A stretch of 17,092 nucleotides of DNA from the NCBI GenBank assembly GCA_937902995.1, contig CALEKY010000054.1:1-17092 (forward strand), read 5' to 3'. A program made the position numbers and the translations under genes. The DNA comes from an uncultured Sinobacteraceae bacterium. Lineage in GTDB: Bacteria; Pseudomonadota; Gammaproteobacteria; Steroidobacterales; Steroidobacteraceae. Of the stretch, positions 1-7,825 are shown one piece after another; positions within the stretch are counted from its first letter, which is position 1, and every line of letters starts with the position of its first letter. The notes below the pieces were generated by a model. That model did not search any database, had not been told where the DNA came from, and saw only the letters and a program-made list of their open reading frames with translations.

Positions 1-235
1 GAGCGCCGACTGACTCTGGCGTATTGCAGAAGGCTCGTTGAGAGCGGTGCTGATTCGCTTGTCTGCGATGAATCGCTCTTCAGTGGTGGCAACGACGTCG
101 ATTGACGACTGCCTCATGGGTACCGGCAAATCGAGAAACTCAATCGTAATTCGATAGGGGCTTCGATTAGTCGCGCCGCATCGGTTCGTTAGTCCATCGG
201 GAGGAGGAAGTCGAAACACTCAGGATGAGAGTGCA
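1..235. other. Unassigned stretch at the left edge
   Basis: I recognise no gene here. Two short reading frames run into the window edge. One is on the plus strand, open from base 1 to a TGA at 100-102. The other is on the minus strand, opening at an ATG at 117 and running off the left end. Neither has a recognisable motif and the second has no ribosome binding site, so I call neither. No convincing terminator hairpin follows the SRAP stop codon in this stretch. Confidence 0.4.
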
Positions 236-1201
236 CTACGCCGCCAACACCACCTCGTTCTCGTACGTCGGGGTCTCCCGGTCGGAAAGGATATCGAGCA
301 GCTCCCGGGCGCTACGTCCTCGCGGTGTGAGCCAGGCTTCGACGTTCTCGGGTTTGATGTTCACGATGCAACGGTCGTGACCGGCGGCGGCGACTTCAGG
401 CGGCGGATCGTCGGTGATGGCAGCGAATCCATTCACGTACGGCAGTTTCGGATCGGTCCAGTGCGACCATAGACAGGCAACGAGCATCGAGCGTCGCGGT
501 TTGGGAATGAACTGCAGCTCGATACTTTTTTCTTGTTCTCCCGGCGCGAGCTCGCGGCGCTCCTTCTTGTGGAGCGGTACCCATTCGAAAAAGCTGTCGA
601 CGACGGCGATGGCGTGATCGTGGCCGAACTGCTCGCGCCAGAACTTGAGAAGATTGTCGCGACGGGCGTTGTAGAGTCCGGGAAACTTCCGGTCGTAGAA
701 CTCCGGCTTGCCCGCTGGACGACAGAAGTAGCGCATCGGCGTCAGCCAATTCTGTCCGTCGCGTCTGACGATCACGCCGCCGTACACCATCGGAAACACG
801 CGGCGATCGTCCAATGTGAGCTCGGTGCTCCGCAGTGAAGCGAGCTTCTTCGTCAGCGTCTCAATCTTGGTCGTCGCGATGCGCACATCTTCGCGCGCCT
901 TCTTCGTTTCTTTCACTTTGAGGCTGCGCTCGGCGTTCACGAGCCGGGTTTTCTGAGTAAAGAGCTCCTTTTCGAATTTCGTCGCCATCCGCGAGCGATG
1001 TTCGTCGATCAGGGCTTTGATCCTTCGTTCGCGTTCGTTCGTCGGATGGTCGAAGTTCGCTTCGAACCCCTTGGAGATGTTCAAGGTGGGATTGTCGAGG
1101 CGAAGCAAGAAAATTCGTTCGGCCTCCTCGTAGTCCATGACCACGTGCAGCTCACGAAAGAGCTTGCGCAGGTCCTGAACGAGCTGGGCGGAGTAGCACA
1201 T
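236..1201 (-). CDS. SRAP-domain protein (HMCES/YedK family) with a coiled-coil insertion
   Basis: SRAP proteins recognise abasic sites in single-stranded DNA and form a thiazolidine crosslink through Cys2, which shields the lesion. Family marks seen in this 321-residue protein are Met-Cys at residues 1-2, YNARRD around 177-182 (Asn178), a glutamate in FFEW (Glu206), and the His of AAAGHDRCIV (His275). The start is fixed because Cys2 must become N-terminal after Met removal. The ribosome binding site is weak. Unlike the roughly 220-residue E. coli YedK, it carries about 100 extra residues between the N-terminus and the NAR motif. Residues 54-125 are highly charged and predicted helical, probably a coiled coil. 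It is the last of four minus-strand genes, 224 bases after the methyltransferase. I see no canonical LexA box upstream. Family assignment is firm; the job of the insertion is unknown. Confidence 0.9.
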   Translation of the reverse strand: MCYSAQLVQDLRKLFRELHVVMDYEEAERIFLLRLDNPTLNISKGFEANFDHPTNERERRIKALIDEHRSRMATKFEKELFTQKTRLVNAERSLKVKETKKAREDVRIATTKIETLTKKLASLRSTELTLDDRRVFPMVYGGVIVRRDGQNWLTPMRYFCRPAGKPEFYDRKFPGLYNARRDNLLKFWREQFGHDHAIAVVDSFFEWVPLHKKERRELAPGEQEKSIELQFIPKPRRSMLVACLWSHWTDPKLPYVNGFAAITDDPPPEVAAAGHDRCIVNIKPENVEAWLTPRGRSARELLDILSDRETPTYENEVVLAA

Positions 1202-1334
1202 GGCCGTAATAGTGAAGCGAACGAGGCTCCGAGGCTAGCCTGTATGCAGAGTGCGGACAGCAGATACGCGGCTACGGGCGAAAACCAGCGTCTCCGGTTC
1301 GGCATCTGGGAGTCATCGAGTGGCGCGTAGAAGG

Positions 1335-1369
1335 GAGCGTTCACCGCTTGCTGCGGTGTCTCAGCGCTC
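1335..1369 (-). terminator. Possible hairpin after the methyltransferase gene
   Basis: CACCGC (1342-1347) pairs with GCGGTG (1353-1358) over a 5-base loop. An outer GAGCG (1335-1339) can pair with CGCTC (1365-1369) across an internal loop. It lies about 60 bases beyond the methyltransferase stop. There is no T-run on the minus strand, so this is a weak terminator candidate or simply local structure. Confidence 0.25.
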
Positions 1370-1425
1370 GGCGATCCCGGCGCGGCACTGCGTGTCTTGG
1401 GACGACATTCGCGACGTCGCTGATT

Positions 1426-2241
1426 TCATGCGACTCCCATCGCCAGATGCGTGCGGAAAGGTACGCGGATTCCTTTGTCGGTCTCGTAGGCCGCCATCCG
1501 GCCCGCCACTTCGCGAATGACCGATTCGCGAGCCTGCTCCGTCGCCGCCTGAAACCCGGCAGCCATTGGTGTGGCGCTCACGTGCTGCGGGATAAATTCT
1601 CGAACGGGGGGCAGATCAAGATCGAGTTGCTGGACCGCCGTCGTCACGCTCTTGAATTCGGCGTCGATGAGCAGCGCACGCACGGCGTTCGCATCGGCAA
1701 GCCCGAACGCTGCATTCAAACCTGCGGCAACTTGCGGACCGATGTGCCGGCTGATGGCGTCGACCAATGCTGCGAAGTAGGGATTCAATGCACACTCGCA
1801 CCAGGCGCTGACGCAGATGCGTCCGTCTGATTTCAGAACGCGGTGTATCTCCGACAGCGCGCGAGGCTTGTTGTCGAGAAACTGCAATGTCTGCGCGCAC
1901 AGAGCGACATCGAACTCGCGGTCGGCAAACGGCAGTTCGTAGGCGCTGTTTTCGAACCACTCGATAGCGATGTCGGTGGTCGTCGAACTGGCTTTGGCGA
2001 CCTCGATCATCCCTGCATTTACATCGAGGCCCACAACGCGCCCGGAACTGCCTGCGCGATCGGCTGCGTATCGGGTTGCAGCGCCCGTGCCGCATCCCAC
2101 ATCGAGCACGGCTTGGCCTGCTCGAATCGAAGACCAATCCACGAGCGTTTGGGCGGCAGGTCCAAGGATCGCGGGCACTAGGATGTGCTCGTAACGCTCG
2201 GCCGCTTCTCTCGCGAGTTGCCACTGTGTCGATGTGGACAT
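1426..2241 (-). CDS. Class I SAM-dependent methyltransferase (Methyltransf_11 / UbiE-like)
   Basis: This 271-residue protein has the Rossmann-type SAM-binding core. Motif I is VLDVGCGTGAATRYAA near residues 45-60, followed by an acidic strand end in VVGLDVNAGMIEVA (motif II), the post-II segment FENSAYELPFADREFDVALC, and HRVLKSDGRICVSAW (motif III region). The C-terminal third is probably a substrate cap. The substrate cannot be read from the sequence; small-molecule methylation is the usual role of such proteins. I chose the ATG at 2241 because GGAGG lies 7 bases before it. An ATG nine codons upstream, at 2268, lacks this site. A possible minus-strand -10 box (TAATAT, 2274 to 2269) lies just upstream, without a clear -35. 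The MFS gene ends 93 bases upstream, so co-transcription is possible but unproven. Confidence 0.88.
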   Translation of the reverse strand: MSTSTQWQLAREAAERYEHILVPAILGPAAQTLVDWSSIRAGQAVLDVGCGTGAATRYAADRAGSSGRVVGLDVNAGMIEVAKASSTTTDIAIEWFENSAYELPFADREFDVALCAQTLQFLDNKPRALSEIHRVLKSDGRICVSAWCECALNPYFAALVDAISRHIGPQVAAGLNAAFGLADANAVRALLIDAEFKSVTTAVQQLDLDLPPVREFIPQHVSATPMAAGFQAATEQARESVIREVAGRMAAYETDKGIRVPFRTHLAMGVA

Positions 2242-2334
2242 GGCGCATCCTCCGTGCAATGGAGACACATATTACAAGCGTCGGACTCAGCGGGATGCTC
2301 CACATCCTCGGGCTGCCGTATCGAGCCGACCGAA

Positions 2335-3516
2335 TCAATCGCGTGCAGGTTGCGCTGTGCGTAGCGGCGGGGTCGCCTGTTGCAATGCAGCCCAAAACAT
2401 GACGATGAGCAGCGGAATGACGCTCAGGTTCGTCCAGATCCACCCGAACTTTGCGACGGCGACACCGGCGAGCAACGAGACACAGGCTTGCGATGCAAAC
2501 ACGACGAAATCGTTGATCGCTTGGGCACGATGCCGCTCTGCGCCCGTATAGTGTGTTGCGAGCAAGGTCGTGCCGGCGGTGAAAAGGAAGTTCCAGCCGA
2601 TGCCGAGCAGCACGAGGCCGATCCAATAGTGAACGACATCGTGTCCGCTCAGGCTCGTAAGACAGCTCAGGGCAAGCAGGAGACTGCCGGCAGCCATTAT
2701 CGGCCGCTCGCCGAAGCGGTTGATGAGCTGTCCGCTGACCAGCGACGGTACGTACATCGCCAGAATGTGGCTCTGAATCGTCAGGGTGATTGCAGAGGCG
2801 CTGTGATGATGGACGGAATGCATGCTGACGGGCGCGGCCGTCATGATGAAGGTCATGGCACCGAACGCCACCGCACCGGCAAGCATGGCTCTACGCAACG
2901 TTGGCTCTCCGAGTAACTCGCGCGTCGTCGGCCCTGAGGCAACGATTGTTGCAGCGGTTGTTTCGATCCGTCGGAGACGCAGCAGGACGAGGGCGCCTGC
3001 GCTGTAGAGCAAGCCTACGAGCAGAAACGATCCGGCGTATTCGTGTCTTGGTAACCAGGCGTGAGCGGCCATCGCTGCTTGCGGACCGATCAATGCGGCC
3101 CCGAGGCTACCGAGCAGAACATACGAGACGGCGCGTCCGACCTGCTCGGGTGCGACGCTTTCCGCAGCGGCGAACCGATACTGAACGGTGAATGCCGTGG
3201 CAGTTCCATAGAGCAAAGAACCCGAGCAGAACAGCGCGAAGCTGTGCTCGACGATTCCGAACGCGCAGACGAGCGAAGCGGCGATGCCGATGCCGGCGCC
3301 GAGAACGAGTCCGAGCCTTCGACCCGTGCGGCGCATGAGTAGCGATGCCGGCACCGTCGAGAGCGCCATGCCGATGACGGCGATGGAGACTGGCAGCGTG
3401 ACCCATGACGGTCGAGGCGCGAGCTCATCGCCGATGATGCCGCCGAATAAAACGACAGCCGTCAGGCCCGAGCCGGTCAGGACTTGCGCAAGGAATAGCG
3501 TGACGACATTGTGCAT
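2335..3516 (-). CDS. MFS transporter, 12 predicted membrane segments
   Basis: This 393-residue integral inner-membrane protein has about twelve hydrophobic segments split by a central cytoplasmic loop near residues 190-215. The loop between segments 2 and 3 carries RRTGRRLG, a variant of MFS motif A. A histidine-rich stretch, MHSVHHHSAS, lies in the second half around residues 240-250 and might face the periplasm. Substrate is unknown; drug or small-metabolite efflux is the default guess for this class. The reading frame is open for 81 codons further upstream, but that part lies inside the M64 peptidase gene and is not hydrophobic. I therefore start at the ATG at 3516, which has a weak GGAA ribosome binding site. 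The start lies 16 bases after the peptidase stop codon, which strongly suggests one operon. Confidence 0.85.
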   Translation of the reverse strand: MHNVVTLFLAQVLTGSGLTAVVLFGGIIGDELAPRPSWVTLPVSIAVIGMALSTVPASLLMRRTGRRLGLVLGAGIGIAASLVCAFGIVEHSFALFCSGSLLYGTATAFTVQYRFAAAESVAPEQVGRAVSYVLLGSLGAALIGPQAAMAAHAWLPRHEYAGSFLLVGLLYSAGALVLLRLRRIETTAATIVASGPTTRELLGEPTLRRAMLAGAVAFGAMTFIMTAAPVSMHSVHHHSASAITLTIQSHILAMYVPSLVSGQLINRFGERPIMAAGSLLLALSCLTSLSGHDVVHYWIGLVLLGIGWNFLFTAGTTLLATHYTGAERHRAQAINDFVVFASQACVSLLAGVAVAKFGWIWTNLSVIPLLIVMFWAALQQATPPLRTAQPARD

Positions 3517-3532
3517 GAACGTTCCGTGCCGG

Positions 3533-4963
3533 TCATTCGCTCTTTGCGGGACGCGAATACAAATCGATGATCTCTTCGATGGCGTCGCGGCACACGCCGC
3601 AGAAATGCTCGATGCGGCTGAACATGATGCATTGCATCTCCGAGCGGTAATACCCGGATGCTTGATAGTTTGCGCCTTCGAAGGCGCCGACTTTGCCGTA
3701 GTTAGGCGAGCTCTGGAGCAGGCGCTGCGTGTATTCGCGTTCCTTGAGAAACAGCGCATTCATTTCCGACTCGGGACGATTCGCCGCGCGCAGCTCTGCG
3801 CGTTGGCGTTGATAGTCGCGTTGGAATGCCTCGAACTCCGCCTTCGGCCATGGCGTCGGCAACGGGGTGTCGCGGCTCACTTTGTGACGCCATTTCAGGT
3901 TCGCTGGATCCGAAAGCGCCGTTACGTTCGGCTCCCAAGGTTCCGGCCGCTCTTCGCCGGATTGGTAAGCAACGGGCGAGGTGTAGTACTCATCGGCGAG
4001 CGCGGCGAAGTGATGTCCGAACTCATGGATGAACAGGTAATTCGCCCAGTCGCTGCCCGCGGCTGCCGTGCTGAACTGTCCGAAGATGCCGCCGCCGCCA
4101 TAGGTCTCGTTGTTGACGAGGATTTCGACGAAATCGTACGGCGCGTATTGGGCAAGATCGCGGAAGGCTCGATTGTCGAGCGTGAGTACGTAGCGCTCGC
4201 TGCCGAAAATGTCGTAGCGCGTGCCGAGTAGAGACGGGTGATGCTGACCCGTCGATGGCCGCGAGATTCCGGATTGCGGCGTCGGGACCATCAACGCCCA
4301 CACGTTGAAGTCGTTCGCGCGCGAGCGGAACGGTTCGGTTTGAAACAGCACATCGCTCAATCGGCGGGCATCCGCTTCGAATTTCGCAGCCTCGGTCTGC
4401 GTGTAGCCGTCGCCGAGGATCAATAGGTCGACTTTCTCGCTCGGCGGTCCGCTGTTACGGATGGCAATGGGCGTCGCCGGTGCCGGCAGCGTCTCGCGAA
4501 TGATGTCGGTCGAGGAGGGGTCTACATCGAAGGACCAAACGACCGAAAACTGGTTGCGTTCATCCCGCTTGAGGATGCGGATGCGCACTGGGTGCGCCGG
4601 CATTGGAAAACGCAGCGACTCTTCGAACGCTCGCGTCGTTTTCTGAGCTTCCTCCGTCGTCTGCCATTCGCCGAAAATAGTGCTGAAGCCGCGCGAATAC
4701 AGGATGCGCTGGGTCTTCGGGTCGACAACTTCGAACAAGTTGACCCCACGGTTGGTCGTATCGATCGGCCGGGCAGGGTTCCCGGGCCACGGAAGCGGCT
4801 CGACCAACACCCTGCTCAAAGCAAAGTGCTCGGACAGTGCATTACCGCTGTGTACATAGTCGACGCGCATCGTGCGCGGCGGTTCGGAGGTAGCGGCTTC
4901 GAGCGTGGCGGGTGCGAGCCCGAACGTTGCGACCGATAACAGTCCAAGAACGACCGTCCGCAT
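3533..4963 (-). CDS. Secreted M64-family zinc metallopeptidase
   Basis: This 476-residue protein resembles the IgA-peptidase M64 family. The zinc site is HEFGHHFAALADEYY at residues 313-327: His313 and His317 are ligands, Glu314 the catalytic base and Asp324 the likely third ligand. LLILGDGYTQTEAAKF near 180-195 and the NNETYGGGGIFGQFST segment just before the zinc site are also typical. The N-terminus is a Sec signal peptide (MRTVVLGLLSVATFGLAPA) with a probable cut after LEA near residue 23, so the enzyme acts in the periplasm or outside the cell. I chose the ATG at 4963, about 10 bases after GAGG and giving a clean signal peptide; ATGs at 4981 and 4996 are alternatives. It heads a unit with the MFS gene. 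The IgA name is historical; the true substrate here is unknown. Confidence 0.88.
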   Translation of the reverse strand: MRTVVLGLLSVATFGLAPATLEAATSEPPRTMRVDYVHSGNALSEHFALSRVLVEPLPWPGNPARPIDTTNRGVNLFEVVDPKTQRILYSRGFSTIFGEWQTTEEAQKTTRAFEESLRFPMPAHPVRIRILKRDERNQFSVVWSFDVDPSSTDIIRETLPAPATPIAIRNSGPPSEKVDLLILGDGYTQTEAAKFEADARRLSDVLFQTEPFRSRANDFNVWALMVPTPQSGISRPSTGQHHPSLLGTRYDIFGSERYVLTLDNRAFRDLAQYAPYDFVEILVNNETYGGGGIFGQFSTAAAGSDWANYLFIHEFGHHFAALADEYYTSPVAYQSGEERPEPWEPNVTALSDPANLKWRHKVSRDTPLPTPWPKAEFEAFQRDYQRQRAELRAANRPESEMNALFLKEREYTQRLLQSSPNYGKVGAFEGANYQASGYYRSEMQCIMFSRIEHFCGVCRDAIEEIIDLYSRPAKSE

Positions 4964-5112
4964 CGTTGTGCATCCTCGCATCGTTTGAAGATGCACAGCA
5001 TAACCGAGAGCAGAGTCGTCGTATCGAACTAGCGAGCGGGCGGCGTGGGAAAGCTTTGAGGCGATGCTTGTTCGATTTGACGTTGTGCGGTTGCTGCACG
5101 TAGCGTGTAGTC
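4964..5112. promoter_or_regulatory. Divergent intergenic region, M64 peptidase / VIT transporter
   Basis: About 150 bases must hold promoters for both directions. For the VIT gene, TTGACG (5077-5082) is followed after 18 bases by TAGCGT (5101-5106), a poor -10. If used, transcription would begin almost at the ATG at 5113, giving a leaderless mRNA, and no ribosome binding site precedes that ATG. I see no convincing promoter for the minus-strand gene. Confidence 0.3.
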
Positions 5113-5808
5113 ATGAGACGACACAAGGAAATTCATCGCACCGGCCGCGTGAATTGGCTGAGAGCCGCAGTACTGGGTGCGAATGACGGCACGATTTCCA
5201 TCTCGAGCCTCATCGTCGGTGTTGCCGCTTCGGGCGCCGACGCCCGCACCATTTTGATCACTGGTGTTGCCGGTACGATCGCGGGTGCTATGTCGATGGC
5301 GGCTGGCGAGTATGTGTCGGTCCAGTCCCAGGCGGATACGGAGAAGGCTGATCTTGCGCTCGAGTTGGAGGAGTTACGCAAGCACCCGGAGCGCGAGACC
5401 GAGGAGCTCACCCAGATATATATGAGACGGGGGCTCGACCGGCCGCTCGCGGAAAAGGTCGCTCGGCAGCTCATGGCGAACGACGCGCTCGAGGCGCACG
5501 CCCGCGATGAGCTCGGCATCACTTCGACGTTACGTGCCCGACCTGTTCAAGCCGCGCTTGCATCCGCCGGTTCGTTCTTCGCTGGGTCGGTCGTGCCTAT
5601 CGTCACGGTGCTGCTTGCTCCGAGGGATTGGGTGTCGCAGATCGCTACGGGCTCGGCATTGATGGCGCTCAGTGTTCTTGGCGGATGTGCTGCTTACATC
5701 GGCGGTGCGTCGATGTTGAAAGGTGCGCTTCGTGTCGCGTTCTGGGGAGCCCTGGCGATGGGCCTTTCGGCTGCGGTCGGTTCCTTGTTCGGTCTGTCCG
5801 CAAACTGA
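5113..5808 (+). CDS. VIT/CCC1-family iron/manganese transporter
   Basis: This 231-residue inner-membrane protein belongs to the vacuolar iron transporter (VIT1/CCC1) family, which moves Fe2+ or Mn2+ by proton antiport. The N-terminal signature NWLRAAVLGANDGTISISS near residues 14-32 and MAAGEYVSVQSQADTEKADL near 61-80 are diagnostic. Two membrane segments come first, then a charged cytosolic helical region (about 75-140, rich in Glu, likely metal-contacting), then three more segments up to the C-terminus. Length is normal for bacterial members. The ATG at 5113 matches the expected N-terminus but lacks a ribosome binding site. It is followed after 182 bases by another cation transporter on the same strand. 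A role in lowering cytoplasmic iron or manganese is inferred from the family. Confidence 0.92.
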   Translation: MRRHKEIHRTGRVNWLRAAVLGANDGTISISSLIVGVAASGADARTILITGVAGTIAGAMSMAAGEYVSVQSQADTEKADLALELEELRKHPERETEELTQIYMRRGLDRPLAEKVARQLMANDALEAHARDELGITSTLRARPVQAALASAGSFFAGSVVPIVTVLLAPRDWVSQIATGSALMALSVLGGCAAYIGGASMLKGALRVAFWGALAMGLSAAVGSLFGLSAN

Positions 5809-5990
5809 ATCGACCGGTGTGATCGTTCCCGGTCGCCGGCATCGCCGTGCTCGCGGCAAAGCCGATTTGTTGCATCATAATTGGCCTGGCTGACATCGCG
5901 TTCGCTTTCCTGGCCTCATCGCTGTGCAGGGGCGGTGTGCAGCGTCGCGACCCGGCAGCCTTCGTGTAAGAGCGGGAGCCTAAGAATTCC
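5809..5990 (+). promoter_or_regulatory. Gap before the antiporter gene, with a possible -10 box
   Basis: No gene is seen in these 182 bases. CATAAT at 5876-5881 matches five of six -10 consensus bases, but the -35 position holds only a poor match (GCGGCA, 5853-5858). If active, it would give the antiporter gene its own promoter with a leader of about 100 bases. No clear terminator follows the VIT gene. Confidence 0.25.
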
Positions 5991-7640
5991 ATGGGGACAA
6001 TTGCTGTCGTTCTCTCGATGCTTGCGGCCGTGGTCGTGAGCGGGATCCTCGTCCGTGCGATTCCTTTCGCCGTGCCGACGCCGCTCGTCCAGATCGCTTT
6101 CGGTGCGGCAATTGCGGCCAGCGATCTTCAGCATGTCGAATTGGACCCGGAGATCTTTTTCTTGTTGTTCCTCCCGCCGCTGTTGTTTCTCGACGGATGG
6201 CGCATTCCCAAGGAAGGGCTGCTGCACGACAAGGGAATGATTCTGGAGCTCGCGCTCGGGCTCGTGGTGGTGCAAGTCGTCGGCATGGGGTTCTTCATTC
6301 ACTGGCTCATTCCGGCCGTTCCGTATCCTGTCGCGTTTGCGCTTGCGGCAATCGTCTCGCCGACCGATCCGGTTGCCGTGTCATCGATCAGCGCCCGATT
6401 CCCGATCCCCAAACGCGTCTTGCACGTTCTCGAAGGCGAGTCGCTCCTCAACGATGCATCCGGCCTGGTGTGTTTTCGGTTTGCGGTGGCAGCAGCCGTC
6501 AGCGGCACTTTTTCGTTGCTAGAAGCGAGTGTCGTGTTCGTGCAGTTGGTCATCGTCGGCGTGCTGGCGGGCGTTGCGCTCACATTCGCCGTGATGTCCC
6601 TAAAGTCTTGGCTCACTCGACATCTCGGTGAGGAGTCGGGATCGCAGGTCCTGATCAGTCTGCTCGTGCCGTTCGGTGCCTATGAGCTCGCCGAGCATTT
6701 GGGCGGATCGGGCATTCTCGCCGCCGTCGCTGCAGGGATCACGATGAGCTACGTCGAGTTGAGCGGACGAGCGCTCGCCGGCACGCGCGTGCAGCGTACC
6801 GCGGTATGGGACACGGTGCAGTTCAGTTTGAACGGCATCATGTTCGTGTTGCTTGGCGAGCAGCTGCCGCGAATTTTCGCCGGCGCCGTCGATGCAGTTC
6901 GCGAGTCGAATCACGAGAACCCTGCGTGGCTCGCTGTTTACGTGCTGGTCATCAATTTCGGTCTGGCGCTGGCCCGATTCATCTGGGTTTGGATATCTCT
7001 GTACATTGCCTATCGGCTCGCGAAACGCCGCGGCGACCCCGCTGCACATCCGCCCGGCTGGCGGTTGACGGCGGCGATGTCGGTGGCCGGCGTGCGCGGT
7101 GCGATCACGTTGGCGGGTGTGCTCACGTTACCGCTGGCGCTCGCCGATGGAACACCCTTTCCGGCGCGCGACCTGACGATCTTTCTCGCTGCGGGCGTCA
7201 TCATTCTCTCGTTGACGGCGGCGAGCTTTCTTTTGCCGCGTCTGTTGCAAGGGCTGCAGTCGCCGACCGAATCCATCGAAGACGAACACACGGAGCGTGC
7301 ACGCGCGGAAGCGGCGAAGGCGGCGATTCGGGCCGTCGAGGAAGCCGCTCACAACATGGCGCTCGGGGACAGCGATGTCGATCTCTATGCCGAGGCTGCA
7401 GCGCGGGTGATGGATCTCTATCGACGCAGAATCGAAGGGCAGGTCGGCGGCGAAAATTCGATCCGTATCCGGCGAATGAACGACATCGAGCGTCAGCTCA
7501 GGATCACCGGACTGCAGGCGGAGCGCGAAACGCTGTATTCGCTTGCCCGCTCGAACAAGATTTCCGATGAGAAGTCGCGTTCGCTCGTCCGCGAAATCGA
7601 TCTGATGGAGGAACGGCTCGCGAAGGCTCGATTCCTTTGA
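5991..7640 (+). CDS. CPA1-family Na+(K+)/H+ antiporter
   Basis: This 549-residue inner-membrane protein of the monovalent cation:proton antiporter-1 family exchanges Na+ or K+ for H+ for pH and salt balance. About 12 hydrophobic segments fill residues 1-415. Family marks are SPTDPVAVSSI at 123-133 (Asp126), GESLLNDASGLV at 149-160 with the Asn154-Asp155 ion-site pair, and GVRGAITLAGVLTLPLA near 366-382. The last 130 residues are charged and helical (EHTERARAEAAKAAIRAVEE and onward), a cytoplasmic tail common in this group and possibly regulatory. The start is the ATG at 5991; GGGAG lies about 12 bases before it, which is rather far, and an ATG at codon 10 is an alternative. The ion cannot be decided from sequence. 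Confidence 0.92.
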   Translation: MGTIAVVLSMLAAVVVSGILVRAIPFAVPTPLVQIAFGAAIAASDLQHVELDPEIFFLLFLPPLLFLDGWRIPKEGLLHDKGMILELALGLVVVQVVGMGFFIHWLIPAVPYPVAFALAAIVSPTDPVAVSSISARFPIPKRVLHVLEGESLLNDASGLVCFRFAVAAAVSGTFSLLEASVVFVQLVIVGVLAGVALTFAVMSLKSWLTRHLGEESGSQVLISLLVPFGAYELAEHLGGSGILAAVAAGITMSYVELSGRALAGTRVQRTAVWDTVQFSLNGIMFVLLGEQLPRIFAGAVDAVRESNHENPAWLAVYVLVINFGLALARFIWVWISLYIAYRLAKRRGDPAAHPPGWRLTAAMSVAGVRGAITLAGVLTLPLALADGTPFPARDLTIFLAAGVIILSLTAASFLLPRLLQGLQSPTESIEDEHTERARAEAAKAAIRAVEEAAHNMALGDSDVDLYAEAAARVMDLYRRRIEGQVGGENSIRIRRMNDIERQLRITGLQAERETLYSLARSNKISDEKSRSLVREIDLMEERLAKARFL

Positions 7641-7825
7641 TCATCCCACCGAGCTTGCGCACATCGTTCTGAAGCGTCTGTGCGCTCAGGCGCACCGAGC
7701 GCGGGGACGCCTGGAGGGGTGTCCCTCATTCTGTACTCGAATGTGCGTCCATGCAGATTCTTCATTCGCCTTCCCGTTCGCGATAGCGCACGCTTTACGC
7801 AGTCAGCTGTAGAGAGGGGTGCACC

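Noticed and set aside
1240..1261. CTGT...ACAG pair upstream of the SRAP gene as a LexA/SOS box
   Set aside because: The half-sites are 13 bases apart instead of the 8 of the E. coli-type box, and the flanks do not match.
1616..2626. A 336-codon minus-strand open frame
   Set aside because: It overlaps the methyltransferase and MFS genes in another frame, is Arg/His/Cys-rich and shows no domain.
3517..3759. N-terminal 81-residue extension of the MFS protein
   Set aside because: It lies fully within the M64 peptidase gene, is Ser/Ala/Cys-rich without a membrane segment, and the ATG at 3516 gives a standard MFS start.
7687..7713. CAGGCG/CGCCTG hairpin as a terminator after the antiporter gene
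   Set aside because: The stem is only 6 bp with a 15-base loop and no T-run, which is expected by chance in GC-rich DNA.
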